Below the pieces are notes generated by a model. It worked only from the letters and a program-made list of their open reading frames with translations, was not told the DNA's origin and searched no databases. This document shows positions 26,597 to 35,034 of a DNA stretch of 64,000 nucleotides, piece by piece (the stretch's first letter is position 1; each line of letters begins with the position of its first letter). The DNA comes from Mesorhizobium sp. M1B.F.Ca.ET.045.04.1.1 (GTDB lineage Bacteria; Pseudomonadota; Alphaproteobacteria; Rhizobiales; Rhizobiaceae). The stretch is from NCBI RefSeq assembly GCF_003952465.1, contig NZ_CP034448.1, positions 4,937,001 through 5,001,000 on the forward strand, read 5' to 3'. Position numbers and translations under genes: made by a program.

Positions 26597-27505
26597 ATGG
26601 CGGCCGATCTCAACGATCTCCGGGCATTTATGGCCGTGGCACGCGCCGGCGGCTTTCGCGAAGCGGCCCGCGTGACGGCAGGCAGCGCGTCCGTGCTCAG
26701 TGAAGCCATTCGCCGTCTGGAAACCCAACTTGGTGTGCGGCTCTTCAATCGTACCACGCGCAGTGTCGCGCTGACCGAGGCAGGCGCTGGCCTGCTGGCA
26801 CGTCTTGGCCCTGCGCTGGGTGAGGTGGAGGCCGCGCTCGACGTCGTGAACGGCTTTCGCGACAGGCCAGCCGGGACCTTGCGCCTCAATGTACCGATCA
26901 GCGCCTCGCGGCTAGTCCTGCCAAAAATCGTTCCGGGATTTCTCGCTGCCTATCCGGCTATCCGGCTGGAGGTGATCGCGGAGGAGAACTTTGTCGATCT
27001 GCTGGCGGCCAGCTGCGATGCCGGCATCCGCTACGACGAGCGGTTGGAGCAGGATATGATCGCCGTGCCGATCGGGCCACGCGTCCAGCGCTTTACCACC
27101 TCCGCCTCTCCGACCTATCTTGATCGGCACGGCCGGCCGCAACACCCGCGTGACCTGCTTGGCCACGCGTGCGTGCGCGGTCGCTTTCCCAGCGGGGTCA
27201 TGACGCCTTGGGAATTCGAACGCAACGGCGAGGTGGTGCGGGTCGATACCACGGGGCCATTGGTCGTCAGCATCGGTGGAGGCGTCGATCTCGCCATTGA
27301 TGCGGCGATCGCCGGCGTCGGCATTCTCTGGCTCTTCGAGGACTGGGTGCGCCCGCATTTCGAGAACGGCGTGCTGGAACCTGTGCTGGAGCCGTGGTGG
27401 CAGGAATTCTCTGGGCCGTTTCTGTACTATCCCGGCCGCCGTCTGGTGCCGGCGCCGCTGCGGGCCTTCATCGATTACATCAAAACGCCGGCAGGCCGGT
27501 GGTGA
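26597..27505 (+). CDS. LysR family transcriptional regulator
   Basis: A 302-residue LysR-type regulator. The N-terminal winged helix (residues 5 to 64: L-R-A-F-M-A-V-A-R-A-G-G-F, S-E-A-I-R-R-L-E, L-F-N-R-T-T-R-S-V) is followed by a periplasmic-binding-like effector domain from about 90. It is divergent from the PdxI-like gene, the common arrangement for a LysR protein and its target, and the 95-base spacer should hold the operator. Effector unknown; relatives of this type often answer to aldehydes or stress, but that is inference. Confidence 0.92.
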   Translation: MAADLNDLRAFMAVARAGGFREAARVTAGSASVLSEAIRRLETQLGVRLFNRTTRSVALTEAGAGLLARLGPALGEVEAALDVVNGFRDRPAGTLRLNVPISASRLVLPKIVPGFLAAYPAIRLEVIAEENFVDLLAASCDAGIRYDERLEQDMIAVPIGPRVQRFTTSASPTYLDRHGRPQHPRDLLGHACVRGRFPSGVMTPWEFERNGEVVRVDTTGPLVVSIGGGVDLAIDAAIAGVGILWLFEDWVRPHFENGVLEPVLEPWWQEFSGPFLYYPGRRLVPAPLRAFIDYIKTPAGRW

Positions 27506-27513
27506 TGAAAACA

Positions 27514-27537
27514 AAAGGCCGCCCGGAGGCGGCCTTT
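27514..27537 (-). terminator. Terminator of rplM-rpsI
   Basis: Ten-base arms AAAGGCCGCC/GGCGGCCTTT around a 4-base loop. Read on the minus strand it is followed by TGTTTTC, so it ends the ribosomal operon; on the plus strand there is no T-run. Confidence 0.82.
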
Positions 27538-27561
27538 CGAGAAATCCGTAAGCCGTAAAGC

Positions 27562-28038
27562 TTAGCGCTTCGAGAACTGGAAGGAGCGGCGGGCCTTCGC
27601 CTTGCCGTACTTCTTACGCTCGACGACGCGGCTGTCGCGGGTGAGGAAGCCGCCCTTCTTGAGCACGGAGCGCAGCGCCGGCTCGTAATAGGTCAGCGCC
27701 TTGGAGATGCCGTGACGCACGGCGCCCGCCTGGCCGGAGAGGCCGCCGCCGATGACGGTGGCGACGATGTCGTACTGGCCGGCGCGGTTGGCGGCGACGA
27801 TCGGCTGGTTGAGGATCATCTGCAGGACCGGACGCGCGAAATAGCTCGCGAATTCCTTGTCGTTGACGGTGATCTTGCCGGAGCCGGGCTTGACCCAGAC
27901 GCGCGCGATGGCGTTCTTGCGCTTGCCGGTGGCGTAGGCGCGGCCCGACTTGTCGAGCTTCTGGACATGGACGGGCGCGGCCGGCTGCGCGGCGGCAGTG
28001 GCGGTCCCGAGTTCTGCGAGCGAGGAAAGCTCAGCCAT
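27562..28038 (-). CDS. rpsI: 30S ribosomal protein S9
   Basis: A 158-residue S9. The conserved part runs from G-R-A-Y-A-T-G-K-R-K-N-A-I-A-R-V to the C-terminal K-A-R-R-S-F-Q-F-S-K-R, whose last residues reach the P-site tRNA. The first 30 or so residues, rich in alanine and proline, are an N-terminal extension usual in alphaproteobacteria. Its start codon overlaps the rplM stop by one base (TAATG), so the two are translationally coupled. A strong hairpin terminator follows 24 bases downstream. Confidence 0.97.
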   Translation of the reverse strand: MAELSSLAELGTATAAAQPAAPVHVQKLDKSGRAYATGKRKNAIARVWVKPGSGKITVNDKEFASYFARPVLQMILNQPIVAANRAGQYDIVATVIGGGLSGQAGAVRHGISKALTYYEPALRSVLKKGGFLTRDSRVVERKKYGKAKARRSFQFSKR

Positions 28039-28502
28039 TACGAGGCCCTCTTGTTCTTGGAATTTAGCTTGGCCACGTCGAGTGTGACGGGCTGCTGGGC
28101 GGCGTGCGGATGCTCAGTGCCTGCGTAGACGCGGAGATTCTTCATCTGGCGGCGGCCGAGCGGGCCGCGCGGGATCATGCGCTCGACGGCTTTTTCGACG
28201 ACGCGCTCGGGGAAACGGCCCTCGAGCAGCTGGCGCGCGGTGCGCTCCTTGATGCCGCCGGGGTGACCGGTGTGCCAGTAGTAAACCTTGTCGGTGTACT
28301 TCTTGCCGGTGAACACCACCTTGTCGGCATTGATGACGATGACGTTGTCGCCGTCATCGACATGCGGGGTGAAGGTGGGCTTGTGCTTGCCGCGCAGATG
28401 GTTGGCGATGACAGTGGCGAGGCGGCCGACGACGAGACCTTCGGCGTCGATCAGCACCCACTTCTTCACCACATCCGCAGGCTTCTGCGAAAAGGTAGCC
28501 AT
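28038..28502 (-). CDS. rplM: 50S ribosomal protein L13
   Basis: A 154-residue L13, an early assembly protein of the large subunit. M-A-T-F-S-Q-K-P at 28502 is the normal alphaproteobacterial start, and K-W-V-L-I-D-A-E-G-L-V-V-G-R-L-A, G-D-N-V-I-V-I-N-A, and M-I-P-R-G-P-L-G-R are conserved. The same frame stays open far upstream, through the region of the frameshifted thioesterase, but that extension is not L13-like. It heads the rplM-rpsI operon. Confidence 0.97.
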   Translation of the reverse strand: MATFSQKPADVVKKWVLIDAEGLVVGRLATVIANHLRGKHKPTFTPHVDDGDNVIVINADKVVFTGKKYTDKVYYWHTGHPGGIKERTARQLLEGRFPERVVEKAVERMIPRGPLGRRQMKNLRVYAGTEHPHAAQQPVTLDVAKLNSKNKRAS

Positions 28503-28752
28503 GGTTTTGCTCTCAGGTTGACCTCCCTCATCCGCGAAAGACAAGGAAAGGCGTTTTTTGTTGCTTGAATTAACGGAGCGGCCGGAACCATCCGCCAATA
28601 ACAAAAACGGCGGCCGTTGCGGACCGCTGCTTCGCGAGGGCTTATAGGCGAGGGCGCCAAATGCGTCAAGGCGACTTAAAAGCCATCCGGCGCTGAAAAT
28701 TAAGCAAAAACAATCGGATAGAAAGGCGGTATTATTTACCGCATCACTGGTT

Positions 28753-29194
28753 CGCTTCGGCGGTATCGAATAGGTGCCTGTCGCATGCGCCACGGTGTGC
28801 TTGTCCGGTCCGGCGACGATGTCGATGTCGAATACCATCAGGCTCTTTCCGAGCTTCAGGATCCGGCAATGGCCGTCGATCGGTCCGGCCTCTGCCTTGC
28901 GGACAAAATTGATGTTGAGGTTGGTGGTCACCGAAAGCGCATCCGGCCCGGCGTGGCTCAGCACGCAGACATAGCCGCCGATATCGGCCAGCGTGAACAG
29001 CGAGGGGCCGGAGACGGTGCCCCCGGGCGCAGATGCCGCTCGTCGGCGTTGAGCCGAACCGTGCAACCGCCCGGAAACACCTCTGTTGCTTCGTAGAAAG
29101 AGAACTGGTCGTTGAGCTGCGGATAGACGCTTGCCATCAGCGCGTTGACCTCCGCCGCGGTGAGCACCGGCTTCAGATTGCTTTGAGCGGCCAT
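28753..29194 (-). pseudogene. PaaI family thioesterase, frameshifted
   Basis: The N-terminal part (M-A-A-Q-S-N-L-K-P-V-L-T from ATG 29194, with AGGAG seven bases upstream) is in one frame up to R-H-L-R-P-G. The remainder (G-T-V-S-G-P-S-L-F-T-L-A-D-I-G-G to T-Y-S-I-P-P-K-R) is in another. The break falls at a run of five C on the plus strand (29020-29024); one more base would restore a continuous hotdog-fold thioesterase of about 147 residues. The second frame then has no stop before rplM, so the natural end is also unclear. It is either an assembly error in a homopolymer or a recent inactivation. The hotdog active-site segment lies after the break. Confidence 0.75.
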
Positions 29195-29347
29195 GCGCGA
29201 CTCCTATATACGGGGAAGTTCCAGGCGCGGGCGCCTGGACCAAACGGTGCGACGGAGAAAACACGTCTCGCGGCTGTTCTTCAACCGGCAGCGTGCTAGT
29301 TCTGTTGCTCCATGAGCCGCGGACGCCGATCGAGAGAGGTTTTAGAA

Positions 29348-30169
29348 GTGGCTGAAGTTGTCGCCATCAAGCCCGCCGCCGCCGACGGCCCCGTTCTCGT
29401 CAGCCAGGAGAAGGCCGTGCTGCGCTTGACGCTCGCCAGCCCGCCGGCCAACGCGCTCTCCCTGGCAACGATGGCGGCGTTGCAGGCAGAATTCGACCGC
29501 GTAAAGGCCGACAAGTCCGTTCGCGTGATCATTCTGGCGGCGTCCGGAAAAGTGTTTTGCGCTGGCCACGACCTCAAGGAAATGACCGCGCACCGCGCCG
29601 ATGCCGATCGCGGCAGAGCCTTCTTCGAAAAGACCTTTGCTGCTTGCGCGAGCCTGATGCAGACGATCGTGCGCCATCCGAAGCCGGTGATCGCCGAGGT
29701 CGACGGCCTGGCCACCGCCGCCGGCCTCCAGCTCGTCGCCAGCTGCGACCTTGCGATTGCCTCGCATGAGGCGACCTTCTGCACGCCCGGCGTCAACATC
29801 GGCTTGTTTTGCTCGACGCCGATGGTGGCGCTGTCGCGCAACGTCTCGCACAAGCAGGCGATGGAAATGCTGCTCACCGGCGAGACGATCGATGCGGCGA
29901 CGGCCAAGGAATTCGGTCTCGTCAACCGGATCGTGCCGCGCGAATATCTGAATCAGGTTGTCAACAAATACGCCCAAACCATTGCTTCCAAATCGTCTTT
30001 CGTCGTCAAGACCGGCAAGGAAGCGTTTTATGCGCAGGCCGAGATGGGGTTGGCCGACGCCTACGCTTATACCGGCCGCGTGATGGTGGAAAACATGCTG
30101 GCACGCGACGCCGAGGAAGGCATCGGCGCCTTCATCGGCAAGCGCAAGCCGGAATGGACAGACGAATAG
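29348..30169 (+). CDS. Enoyl-CoA hydratase/isomerase family protein
   Basis: A 273-residue crotonase-fold protein. The oxyanion-hole segments are C-A-G-H-D-L-K-E-M and A-G-L-Q-L-V-A-S-C-D-L-A, and one of the usual glutamate positions appears replaced in F-C-T-P-G-V-N-I-G-L-F-C. The precise reaction is therefore uncertain, and it resembles the ECHDC3-like subgroup. The start GTG 29348 is preferred because GAGAGG lies eight bases before it; ATG 29312 is an alternative. It is divergent from the thioesterase, so the pair may share acyl-CoA metabolism. Confidence 0.85.
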   Translation: MAEVVAIKPAAADGPVLVSQEKAVLRLTLASPPANALSLATMAALQAEFDRVKADKSVRVIILAASGKVFCAGHDLKEMTAHRADADRGRAFFEKTFAACASLMQTIVRHPKPVIAEVDGLATAAGLQLVASCDLAIASHEATFCTPGVNIGLFCSTPMVALSRNVSHKQAMEMLLTGETIDAATAKEFGLVNRIVPREYLNQVVNKYAQTIASKSSFVVKTGKEAFYAQAEMGLADAYAYTGRVMVENMLARDAEEGIGAFIGKRKPEWTDE

Positions 30170-30214
30170 CTGGTCCGGGATGGAGCTGCGCTTTTCCATC
30201 GTTGAAGGTCCGAC

Positions 30215-30991
30215 GTGGCTGCCCGCAAGCAACCGACGCGGCTGAAGGCGCCCTATCTCAGGCGCATCCTGCTTGAGCCGTCGCGGGTCGCGGACTGGGA
30301 CCAATATCCCTGGAACCTGCCAATCTTTAAGGAGCGCGAATTCGAGTTCGAATTTGCGTCGGCCATCACCGTTGTCGTCGGCGAGAACGGCACCGGCAAA
30401 TCGACGCTGCTCGAAGCCATCGGCGCGCTGGCCGGCTATGACGAGGCCGGGGGCGGCAAAGGCTACATGCCTGTCGATCATTCCGGCGCCGTCGACAAGA
30501 GCGGCGCGGCGCTGGCTCGGGCACTACGTGCCCATTGGCTTCCGAAGGTCACCGCGGGCTGGTTCTTTCGCGCCGAATCCTTTTACTCCGTAGCCCGCTA
30601 TCTCGATCGTTCGGCGCTGGATGTTGGCGCTGCACCACCGGATTTCCTGTCATGGTCGCATGGCGAAGGCTTCATCCGCTTCTTCGAGGAGCGCTGCCGC
30701 CGCCAGGGCATCTACATTCTCGACGAGCCCGAAAGTGCGCTGTCTCCGACGCGCCAGATCGAATTGTTGAAGCTGCTTCAGCGGATGGAGCGATCCGGGA
30801 CCGCGCAGGTGATTATGGCGACGCATTCGCCGCTGCTGATGGCCTGTCCGAACGCGCGACTCTTCCGCATCAGCCGCTTCGGCCTGGACCCGGTCGACTT
30901 TCAGGACACCGATCATTTTCGCATGATGCGCGACTTCTGCAGCGATCCGGCTGCCTTTCTCGCCGAAGCGCTGTATGAGGACGAGCCATGA
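30215..30991 (+). CDS. Small stand-alone AAA/ABC-type ATPase
   Basis: A 258-residue ATPase of the ABC/SMC-like AAA_21/AAA_23 group. Walker A is G-E-N-G-T-G-K-S-T (56-64), the signature is S-H-G-E-G (148-152), Walker B is Y-I-L-D-E-P-E-S (167-174) and the H-loop is T-H-S (203-205). There is no membrane or coiled-coil domain, so it is neither a transporter part by itself nor an SMC protein. Its stop overlaps the start of the CoA-binding gene (ATGA), pointing to coupled translation. The start is GTG 30215; a longer start is not evident. Function unknown. Confidence 0.82.
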   Translation: MAARKQPTRLKAPYLRRILLEPSRVADWDQYPWNLPIFKEREFEFEFASAITVVVGENGTGKSTLLEAIGALAGYDEAGGGKGYMPVDHSGAVDKSGAALARALRAHWLPKVTAGWFFRAESFYSVARYLDRSALDVGAAPPDFLSWSHGEGFIRFFEERCRRQGIYILDEPESALSPTRQIELLKLLQRMERSGTAQVIMATHSPLLMACPNARLFRISRFGLDPVDFQDTDHFRMMRDFCSDPAAFLAEALYEDEP

Positions 30992-31509
30992 ATCACGACA
31001 CCTACGACAACACCTACATCGCCGGCATCCTCAACTCGGTGAAGACGATCGCCATGGTCGGCGCTTCGCCCAACGACGTGCGGCCGAGCTATTTCGTGCT
31101 GAAATACCTTTTGGCCAAAGGCTTTTCGATGTTTCCGATCAACCCGGGTCATGCCGGCAAGGAGATCCTGGGCCGCACCGTCTATGCCAGCCTTGCCGAC
31201 CTGCCGCATCCGGTCGACATGGTCGACATGTTTCGCGGTTCGGCAGCCATACCGGGCATCGTCGACCAGGTGCTGAAGCTCGATCCGCTGCCGAAGGTCG
31301 TCTGGATGCAGCTTGGCGTGCGCCATGATGAGGCGGCCGCGCGCGCCGAGGCAGCCGGCATCAAGGTCGTGATGAACCGCTGCCCGAAGATCGAATACGG
31401 CAAGCTGTCGGGCGAGATCGGCTGGACCGGCGTCAATTCCGGCGTGCTGTCGTCGAAGAAGCCTTTGATGCGGCAGGGCTTCCAGAGTTTCGGCGTGCGG
31501 CAAAAATAA
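30988..31509 (+). CDS. CoA-binding domain protein (YccU-like)
   Basis: A 173-residue single-domain Rossmann protein of the CoA_binding_2 group. The nucleotide loop is T-I-A-M-V-G-A-S-P-N near residue 20, followed by V-L-K-Y-L-L-A-K-G and V-D-M-V-D-M-F-R. These proteins resemble the CoA-binding part of succinyl-CoA synthetase but lack the catalytic domain; the role is not established. It starts inside the end of the preceding ATPase gene. Confidence 0.88.
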   Translation: MNHDTYDNTYIAGILNSVKTIAMVGASPNDVRPSYFVLKYLLAKGFSMFPINPGHAGKEILGRTVYASLADLPHPVDMVDMFRGSAAIPGIVDQVLKLDPLPKVVWMQLGVRHDEAAARAEAAGIKVVMNRCPKIEYGKLSGEIGWTGVNSGVLSSKKPLMRQGFQSFGVRQK

Positions 31510-31667
31510 GCCAACCTTCGGCTGTGCAAATTTATTCCGGGAAGAATTGGATTTTCCCCGGCGCTCGCCGCAAATCGTGCGCCGAAAGGTATTTTCTTCT
31601 TTGCATTCATGACCGCGCTTCGCCAAGAATGCCCGGCGATTTTCGAAAGATTTGGAGGGAGGTCTCG

Positions 31668-32948
31668 ATGACCCGTACGCCCGGTTTCAACACGCTCGCC
31701 GTCCATGCCGGCGCCAAGCCCGATCCGGCGACGGGCGCACGCGCCACGCCGATCTACCAGACTACCTCCTACGTCTTCGATGACGCCGACCATGCCGCCT
31801 CGCTGTTCGGGCTGAAGGCATTCGGCAACATATACACCCGCATCATGAACCCGACGCAGGCGGTTCTCGAGGAGCGCATAGCCGCGCTCGAAGGCGGCAC
31901 GGCCGCACTTGCCGTCGCCTCGGGCCACGCCGCGCAGGTGCTGGTCTTCCACAATCTGATGCGGCCGGGCGACAATTTCGTATCCGCCACAAAACTCTAT
32001 GGCGGCTCGATCAACCAGTTCGGCCACGCCTTCAAGAATTTCGACTGGCAGGTGCGCTGGGCCGACACCAACGACATCTCGACCTTCGAGAGCCAGATCG
32101 ACGACAGGACCAAGGCGATCTTCATCGAGAGCCTCGCGAACCCGGGCGGCATCTTCGTCGACATCGAGAAGATCGGCGACATCGCCCGCAGGCACGGCCT
32201 GCCGCTGATCGTCGACAACACCCTGGCCTCGCCCTATCTGGTGCGGCCGATCGAGCACGGTGCCGACATCGTGGTGCATTCGCTGACCAAGTTCATCGGC
32301 GGCCACGGCAATTCGATCGGCGGCGCCATCGTCGACGGCGGCACTTTCGACTGGTCCAAGTCCGGCAAATATCCGATGCTGTCGGAACCGCGCCCCGAAT
32401 ATGGCGGCCTCGTCCTGCACGAGACTTTTGGGAACTTCGCCTTTGCGATCGCCGCGCGCGTGCTCGGCCTGCGCGACATCGGCCCGGCGATCTCGCCTTT
32501 CAACGCGTTCCTGATCCTGACCGGCCTGGAAACCTTGCCGCTGCGCATGCAGCGCCATTGCGACAACGCAGTGAGCGTCGCGGCCTGGCTTTCGAACCAT
32601 CCGAAAGTCGCGTGGGTGAACTATCCCGGACTGCCGAGCGACAAGAACAACGCGCTGCAGAAGAAATACTCGCCGCAGGGCGCGGGCGCGGTGTTCACCT
32701 TCGGCCTCAAGGGCGGCTACGAGGCCGGCGTCAAATTCGTCGAGGCGCTGGAACTGTTCTCGCACCTCGCCAATGTCGGCGACACCAAGTCGCTGGTCAT
32801 CCACCCCGCCTCGACAACGCACCGCCAGCTTTCCGACGAGCAGAAGATCAAGGCCGGCGCCGGGCCGGACACGGTCCGCCTGTCGATCGGCATCGAGGAC
32901 GTCAACGACATCGTCGCCGATCTGGAACAGGCGCTGAGCAAGGTCTGA
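31668..32948 (+). CDS. O-acetylhomoserine sulfhydrylase (MetY/Cys-Met PLP enzyme)
   Basis: A 426-residue type I PLP enzyme of the Cys/Met metabolism family, O-acetylhomoserine aminocarboxypropyltransferase-like; it makes homocysteine (or methionine) from O-acetylhomoserine and sulfide. P-I-Y-Q-T-T-S-Y near residue 25, Y-T-R-I-M-N-P-T, and the PLP lysine about residue 208 in S-L-T-K-F-I-G-G-H-G are present. GGAGGGAGG precedes ATG 31668, which fixes the start. The 158-base leader was searched by eye for a SAM-II riboswitch without success. The cupin gene starts five bases after its stop. Confidence 0.9.
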   Translation: MTRTPGFNTLAVHAGAKPDPATGARATPIYQTTSYVFDDADHAASLFGLKAFGNIYTRIMNPTQAVLEERIAALEGGTAALAVASGHAAQVLVFHNLMRPGDNFVSATKLYGGSINQFGHAFKNFDWQVRWADTNDISTFESQIDDRTKAIFIESLANPGGIFVDIEKIGDIARRHGLPLIVDNTLASPYLVRPIEHGADIVVHSLTKFIGGHGNSIGGAIVDGGTFDWSKSGKYPMLSEPRPEYGGLVLHETFGNFAFAIAARVLGLRDIGPAISPFNAFLILTGLETLPLRMQRHCDNAVSVAAWLSNHPKVAWVNYPGLPSDKNNALQKKYSPQGAGAVFTFGLKGGYEAGVKFVEALELFSHLANVGDTKSLVIHPASTTHRQLSDEQKIKAGAGPDTVRLSIGIEDVNDIVADLEQALSKV

Positions 32949-32953
32949 GCGCG

Positions 32954-33298
32954 ATGTCCGCCTTTCTCGCGGTCAATACCGAAGCCGTCGAGCCGGAGGC
33001 CGGCGCGCCGGCCCCGGATCGCGTGATCTCCGGCGATCCGAAATTCCGCACCTGGAATGTCGAGGAGCGCGATGGCGGCCTCTATGCCGGCATCTGGGAA
33101 GCGACGCCCGGCAAGTGGCGCATCGTCTATGACGAGTGGGAATTCTGCCACATCCTGTCCGGCGTTTCGGTGATTGCCGAGGACGGCGGCGAGGCCCGCA
33201 CCGTGAGGGCCGGCGACAGCTTCGTACTACGGCCGGGCTTCAAGGGCACCTGGGAAGTGATCGAGACCACCCGCAAGGAATATGTGATCCGGCTCTGA
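32954..33298 (+). CDS. Cupin domain protein (Cupin_3/DUF861)
   Basis: A 114-residue single cupin. The beta-barrel core has G-K-W-R-I-V-Y-D-E-W-E-F-C-H-I-L-S-G, then A-G-D-S-F-V-L-R-P-G-F-K-G-T-W, typical of the DUF861/(S)-ureidoglycine aminohydrolase-like subgroup. It has a reduced set of metal ligands, so metal binding is doubtful. It begins five bases after the sulfhydrylase, with which it should be cotranscribed. Function unknown. Confidence 0.85.
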   Translation: MSAFLAVNTEAVEPEAGAPAPDRVISGDPKFRTWNVEERDGGLYAGIWEATPGKWRIVYDEWEFCHILSGVSVIAEDGGEARTVRAGDSFVLRPGFKGTWEVIETTRKEYVIRL

Positions 33299-33355
33299 AG
33301 CGCCTCCGGTTCCTGTGTTGAATACGTTCGAGATTGGCCGAGGCGTTTATCGTTT

Positions 33356-33533
33356 CGTCATCCACGGGCGGAGCAAGGAGCGTAGCGACGCAGCGCAGAC
33401 CCGAGGATCCATTCTGTGACTTTGAAGCGTTGCAGCGATGCAGAATTCTGCTCCGCTGCATCCTTTGACCAAGGTCACGCAATGGATCCTCGGGTCTCCG
33501 CTCCGCTCCGTGTCGCTACGCCCAAGGATGACG
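33356..33533. repeat. Rhizobial inverted-repeat element
   Basis: Ends CGTCATCC (33356) and GGATGACG (33526) enclose long complementary stretches: GACCCGAGGATCCATT near 33400 pairs with AATGGATCCTCGGGTC near 33481. The centre carries GCAGCGATGCAGAATTCTG and CTGCTCCGCTGCAT. This is the layout of dispersed rhizobial intergenic repeats, lying between the cupin and P450 gene ends. Confidence 0.7.
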
Positions 33534-33552
33534 AAGTTGGGCAGGCTTCAAC

Positions 33553-34791
33553 TCAAAACACCGACGCCAGCCTCTCCAGCCCATGGAAGTGATAAGTGTC
33601 ACGGAAGCGCGGCTCCACAGCCAGCCGCAGTTCCGGCAGCCGCTCGAACAGCGTTTTCAATGACATCTGCAGCTCGAGCCTGGCCAGCGGCGCGCCGATG
33701 CAGAAATGGATGCCGGCGCCGAAGGAGACGTTCTTCTGATCCGTGCGCGCCGGGTTGAACATGGCGGGCGCGGCAAACACCAACGGGTCGTGATTGGCCA
33801 TGCCGAGCAACAGCGCGATCTTGTCGCCGGGCTTCAGCAGAATGCCCGGCGCCACTTCGATTTCCTCATAGGCATAGCGCAGGAACATGTGCAGCGGCGC
33901 GTCATAGCGCAGGCATTCCTCGACCGTCGCGGCGTTTCTCTCCGGCGTCTCGAAGAAGCGGCGGGGATCGCCGCCTTGCGCCAGGATCGAGCGCACCGCA
34001 TTGCCGGTCTGGTGCACGGTTGCTTCGTGGCCGGCATTGAGCAAGAGGATCGCCGAGGAAACCAGCTCGTCCTCGGAAAGTTTTTGGCCGTTGTCCTGCG
34101 CCTCGATCAGTAGCGAAAGCAGGTCGTCGCCAGGCTTCTTGCGCCGCTCGGCCACGTAGCCGTGCAGGAAGTCGGAAAAGTCGCGCGCCGCACAGTTCGC
34201 CGTCTCCTCGGTCTCGCGGGTGCGGCCGTGCATGTACATGGCGACCATCCGGTGTGACCAGTCGAGCAGTTGCGGCCCCATCTTGACCGGAACGCCAAGC
34301 ATCTCGGCGATGATGGTGATCGGCAAAGGCGTGGCGTAGGCGGGCAGAAGATCGACGCTGCCCGGCTCGAAACGATCGATCAGCTCATTGGCCAGCACCT
34401 CGATGCGAGGCCGCAGCCGTTCGACCTGGCGCGAGACGAAGGCGCGATTGACCAGCGTCCTCAATCTGGTGTGTACGGGCGGCTCGAGTTCCAGCATCGA
34501 ATTGGCTTCGATGCCGTCGAAAGCGGTGAGATGCGAGCGGTCGTCGCCGACGCCGCGGCTGTCGGGCACGCCGGCTGGACTCTGGCGGCCGAAGCGGCGG
34601 TCGCGCAACAGGCCGTTGACGTCGTCGAAGCCGCCAAAACACCAGAAGCCGTAGTCTTCCCAGAAGAAGGCGTTCGAGACGCCGTGCAGGAAGGCATAGG
34701 CCTCATAGGGGTTTTGCACGAAGGCTGGCGTGTGCGGGCCGAGCCGCAGGCGGCGGCTGGCGGGATCGAAAGCGAGATAGTCTGGCATCAT
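33553..34791 (-). CDS. Cytochrome P450
   Basis: A 412-residue soluble bacterial class I P450. The heme-thiolate motif F-G-A-G-I-H-F-C-I-G-A-P-L-A-R places the ligand at cysteine 364. The K-helix E-x-x-R is in V-E-E-C-L-R-Y, and the I-helix reads L-L-N-A-G-H-E-A-T, with H-E in place of the usual x-E/D-T pattern. No ferredoxin or reductase gene is next to it, so it must use a shared redox partner. Substrate is unknown. Monocistronic, convergent with the cupin unit across a repeat element. Confidence 0.95.
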   Translation of the reverse strand: MMPDYLAFDPASRRLRLGPHTPAFVQNPYEAYAFLHGVSNAFFWEDYGFWCFGGFDDVNGLLRDRRFGRQSPAGVPDSRGVGDDRSHLTAFDGIEANSMLELEPPVHTRLRTLVNRAFVSRQVERLRPRIEVLANELIDRFEPGSVDLLPAYATPLPITIIAEMLGVPVKMGPQLLDWSHRMVAMYMHGRTRETEETANCAARDFSDFLHGYVAERRKKPGDDLLSLLIEAQDNGQKLSEDELVSSAILLLNAGHEATVHQTGNAVRSILAQGGDPRRFFETPERNAATVEECLRYDAPLHMFLRYAYEEIEVAPGILLKPGDKIALLLGMANHDPLVFAAPAMFNPARTDQKNVSFGAGIHFCIGAPLARLELQMSLKTLFERLPELRLAVEPRFRDTYHFHGLERLASVF

Positions 34792-34870
34792 GATTGACCA
34801 TTAGCGCGCCCTGTCAGTCCGATGCCAGACCGTATTTGGCGCCCGTCGTGCCGATATCTTGAGCCAGGCT

Positions 34871-34980
34871 AGAGCATGATGCCGAAAAGTGTGAAGCGGT
34901 TTTCGGCATCATGCTCTATCTCTTTGATTTAGAGCCGGATTCAGATTTCAGGTCGGTTCGACCTGAAATCATCCGGCTCT
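34871..34980. repeat. RIME-like double palindrome
   Basis: First palindrome: 18-base perfect arms at 34871-34888 and 34900-34917 around the core GTGTGAAGCGG. Second palindrome: AGAGCCGGAT at 34931 and ATCCGGCTCT at 34971, with inner GATTTCAGGTCG/CGACCTGAAATC. The two-palindrome mosaic matches rhizobial intergenic mosaic elements. It lies between two minus-strand genes. Confidence 0.75.
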
Positions 34981-35034
34981 AGCCGTTGGAAAGGGACACA
35001 GCAGGCAGCGGGCACACTGCTCCGGCGGAGCGAC

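Noticed and set aside
28038..29264. A 408-residue fusion of a thioesterase and ribosomal protein L13
   Set aside because: L13 has its normal start at 28502 with a conserved N-terminus. The upstream part is a frameshifted thioesterase and an untranslated spacer that happens to lack stops.
31510..31667. SAM-II riboswitch upstream of the O-acetylhomoserine sulfhydrylase gene
   Set aside because: Looked for because related genes in alphaproteobacteria often have one. The conserved loop sequence and the trailing CTAAA-like element were not found.
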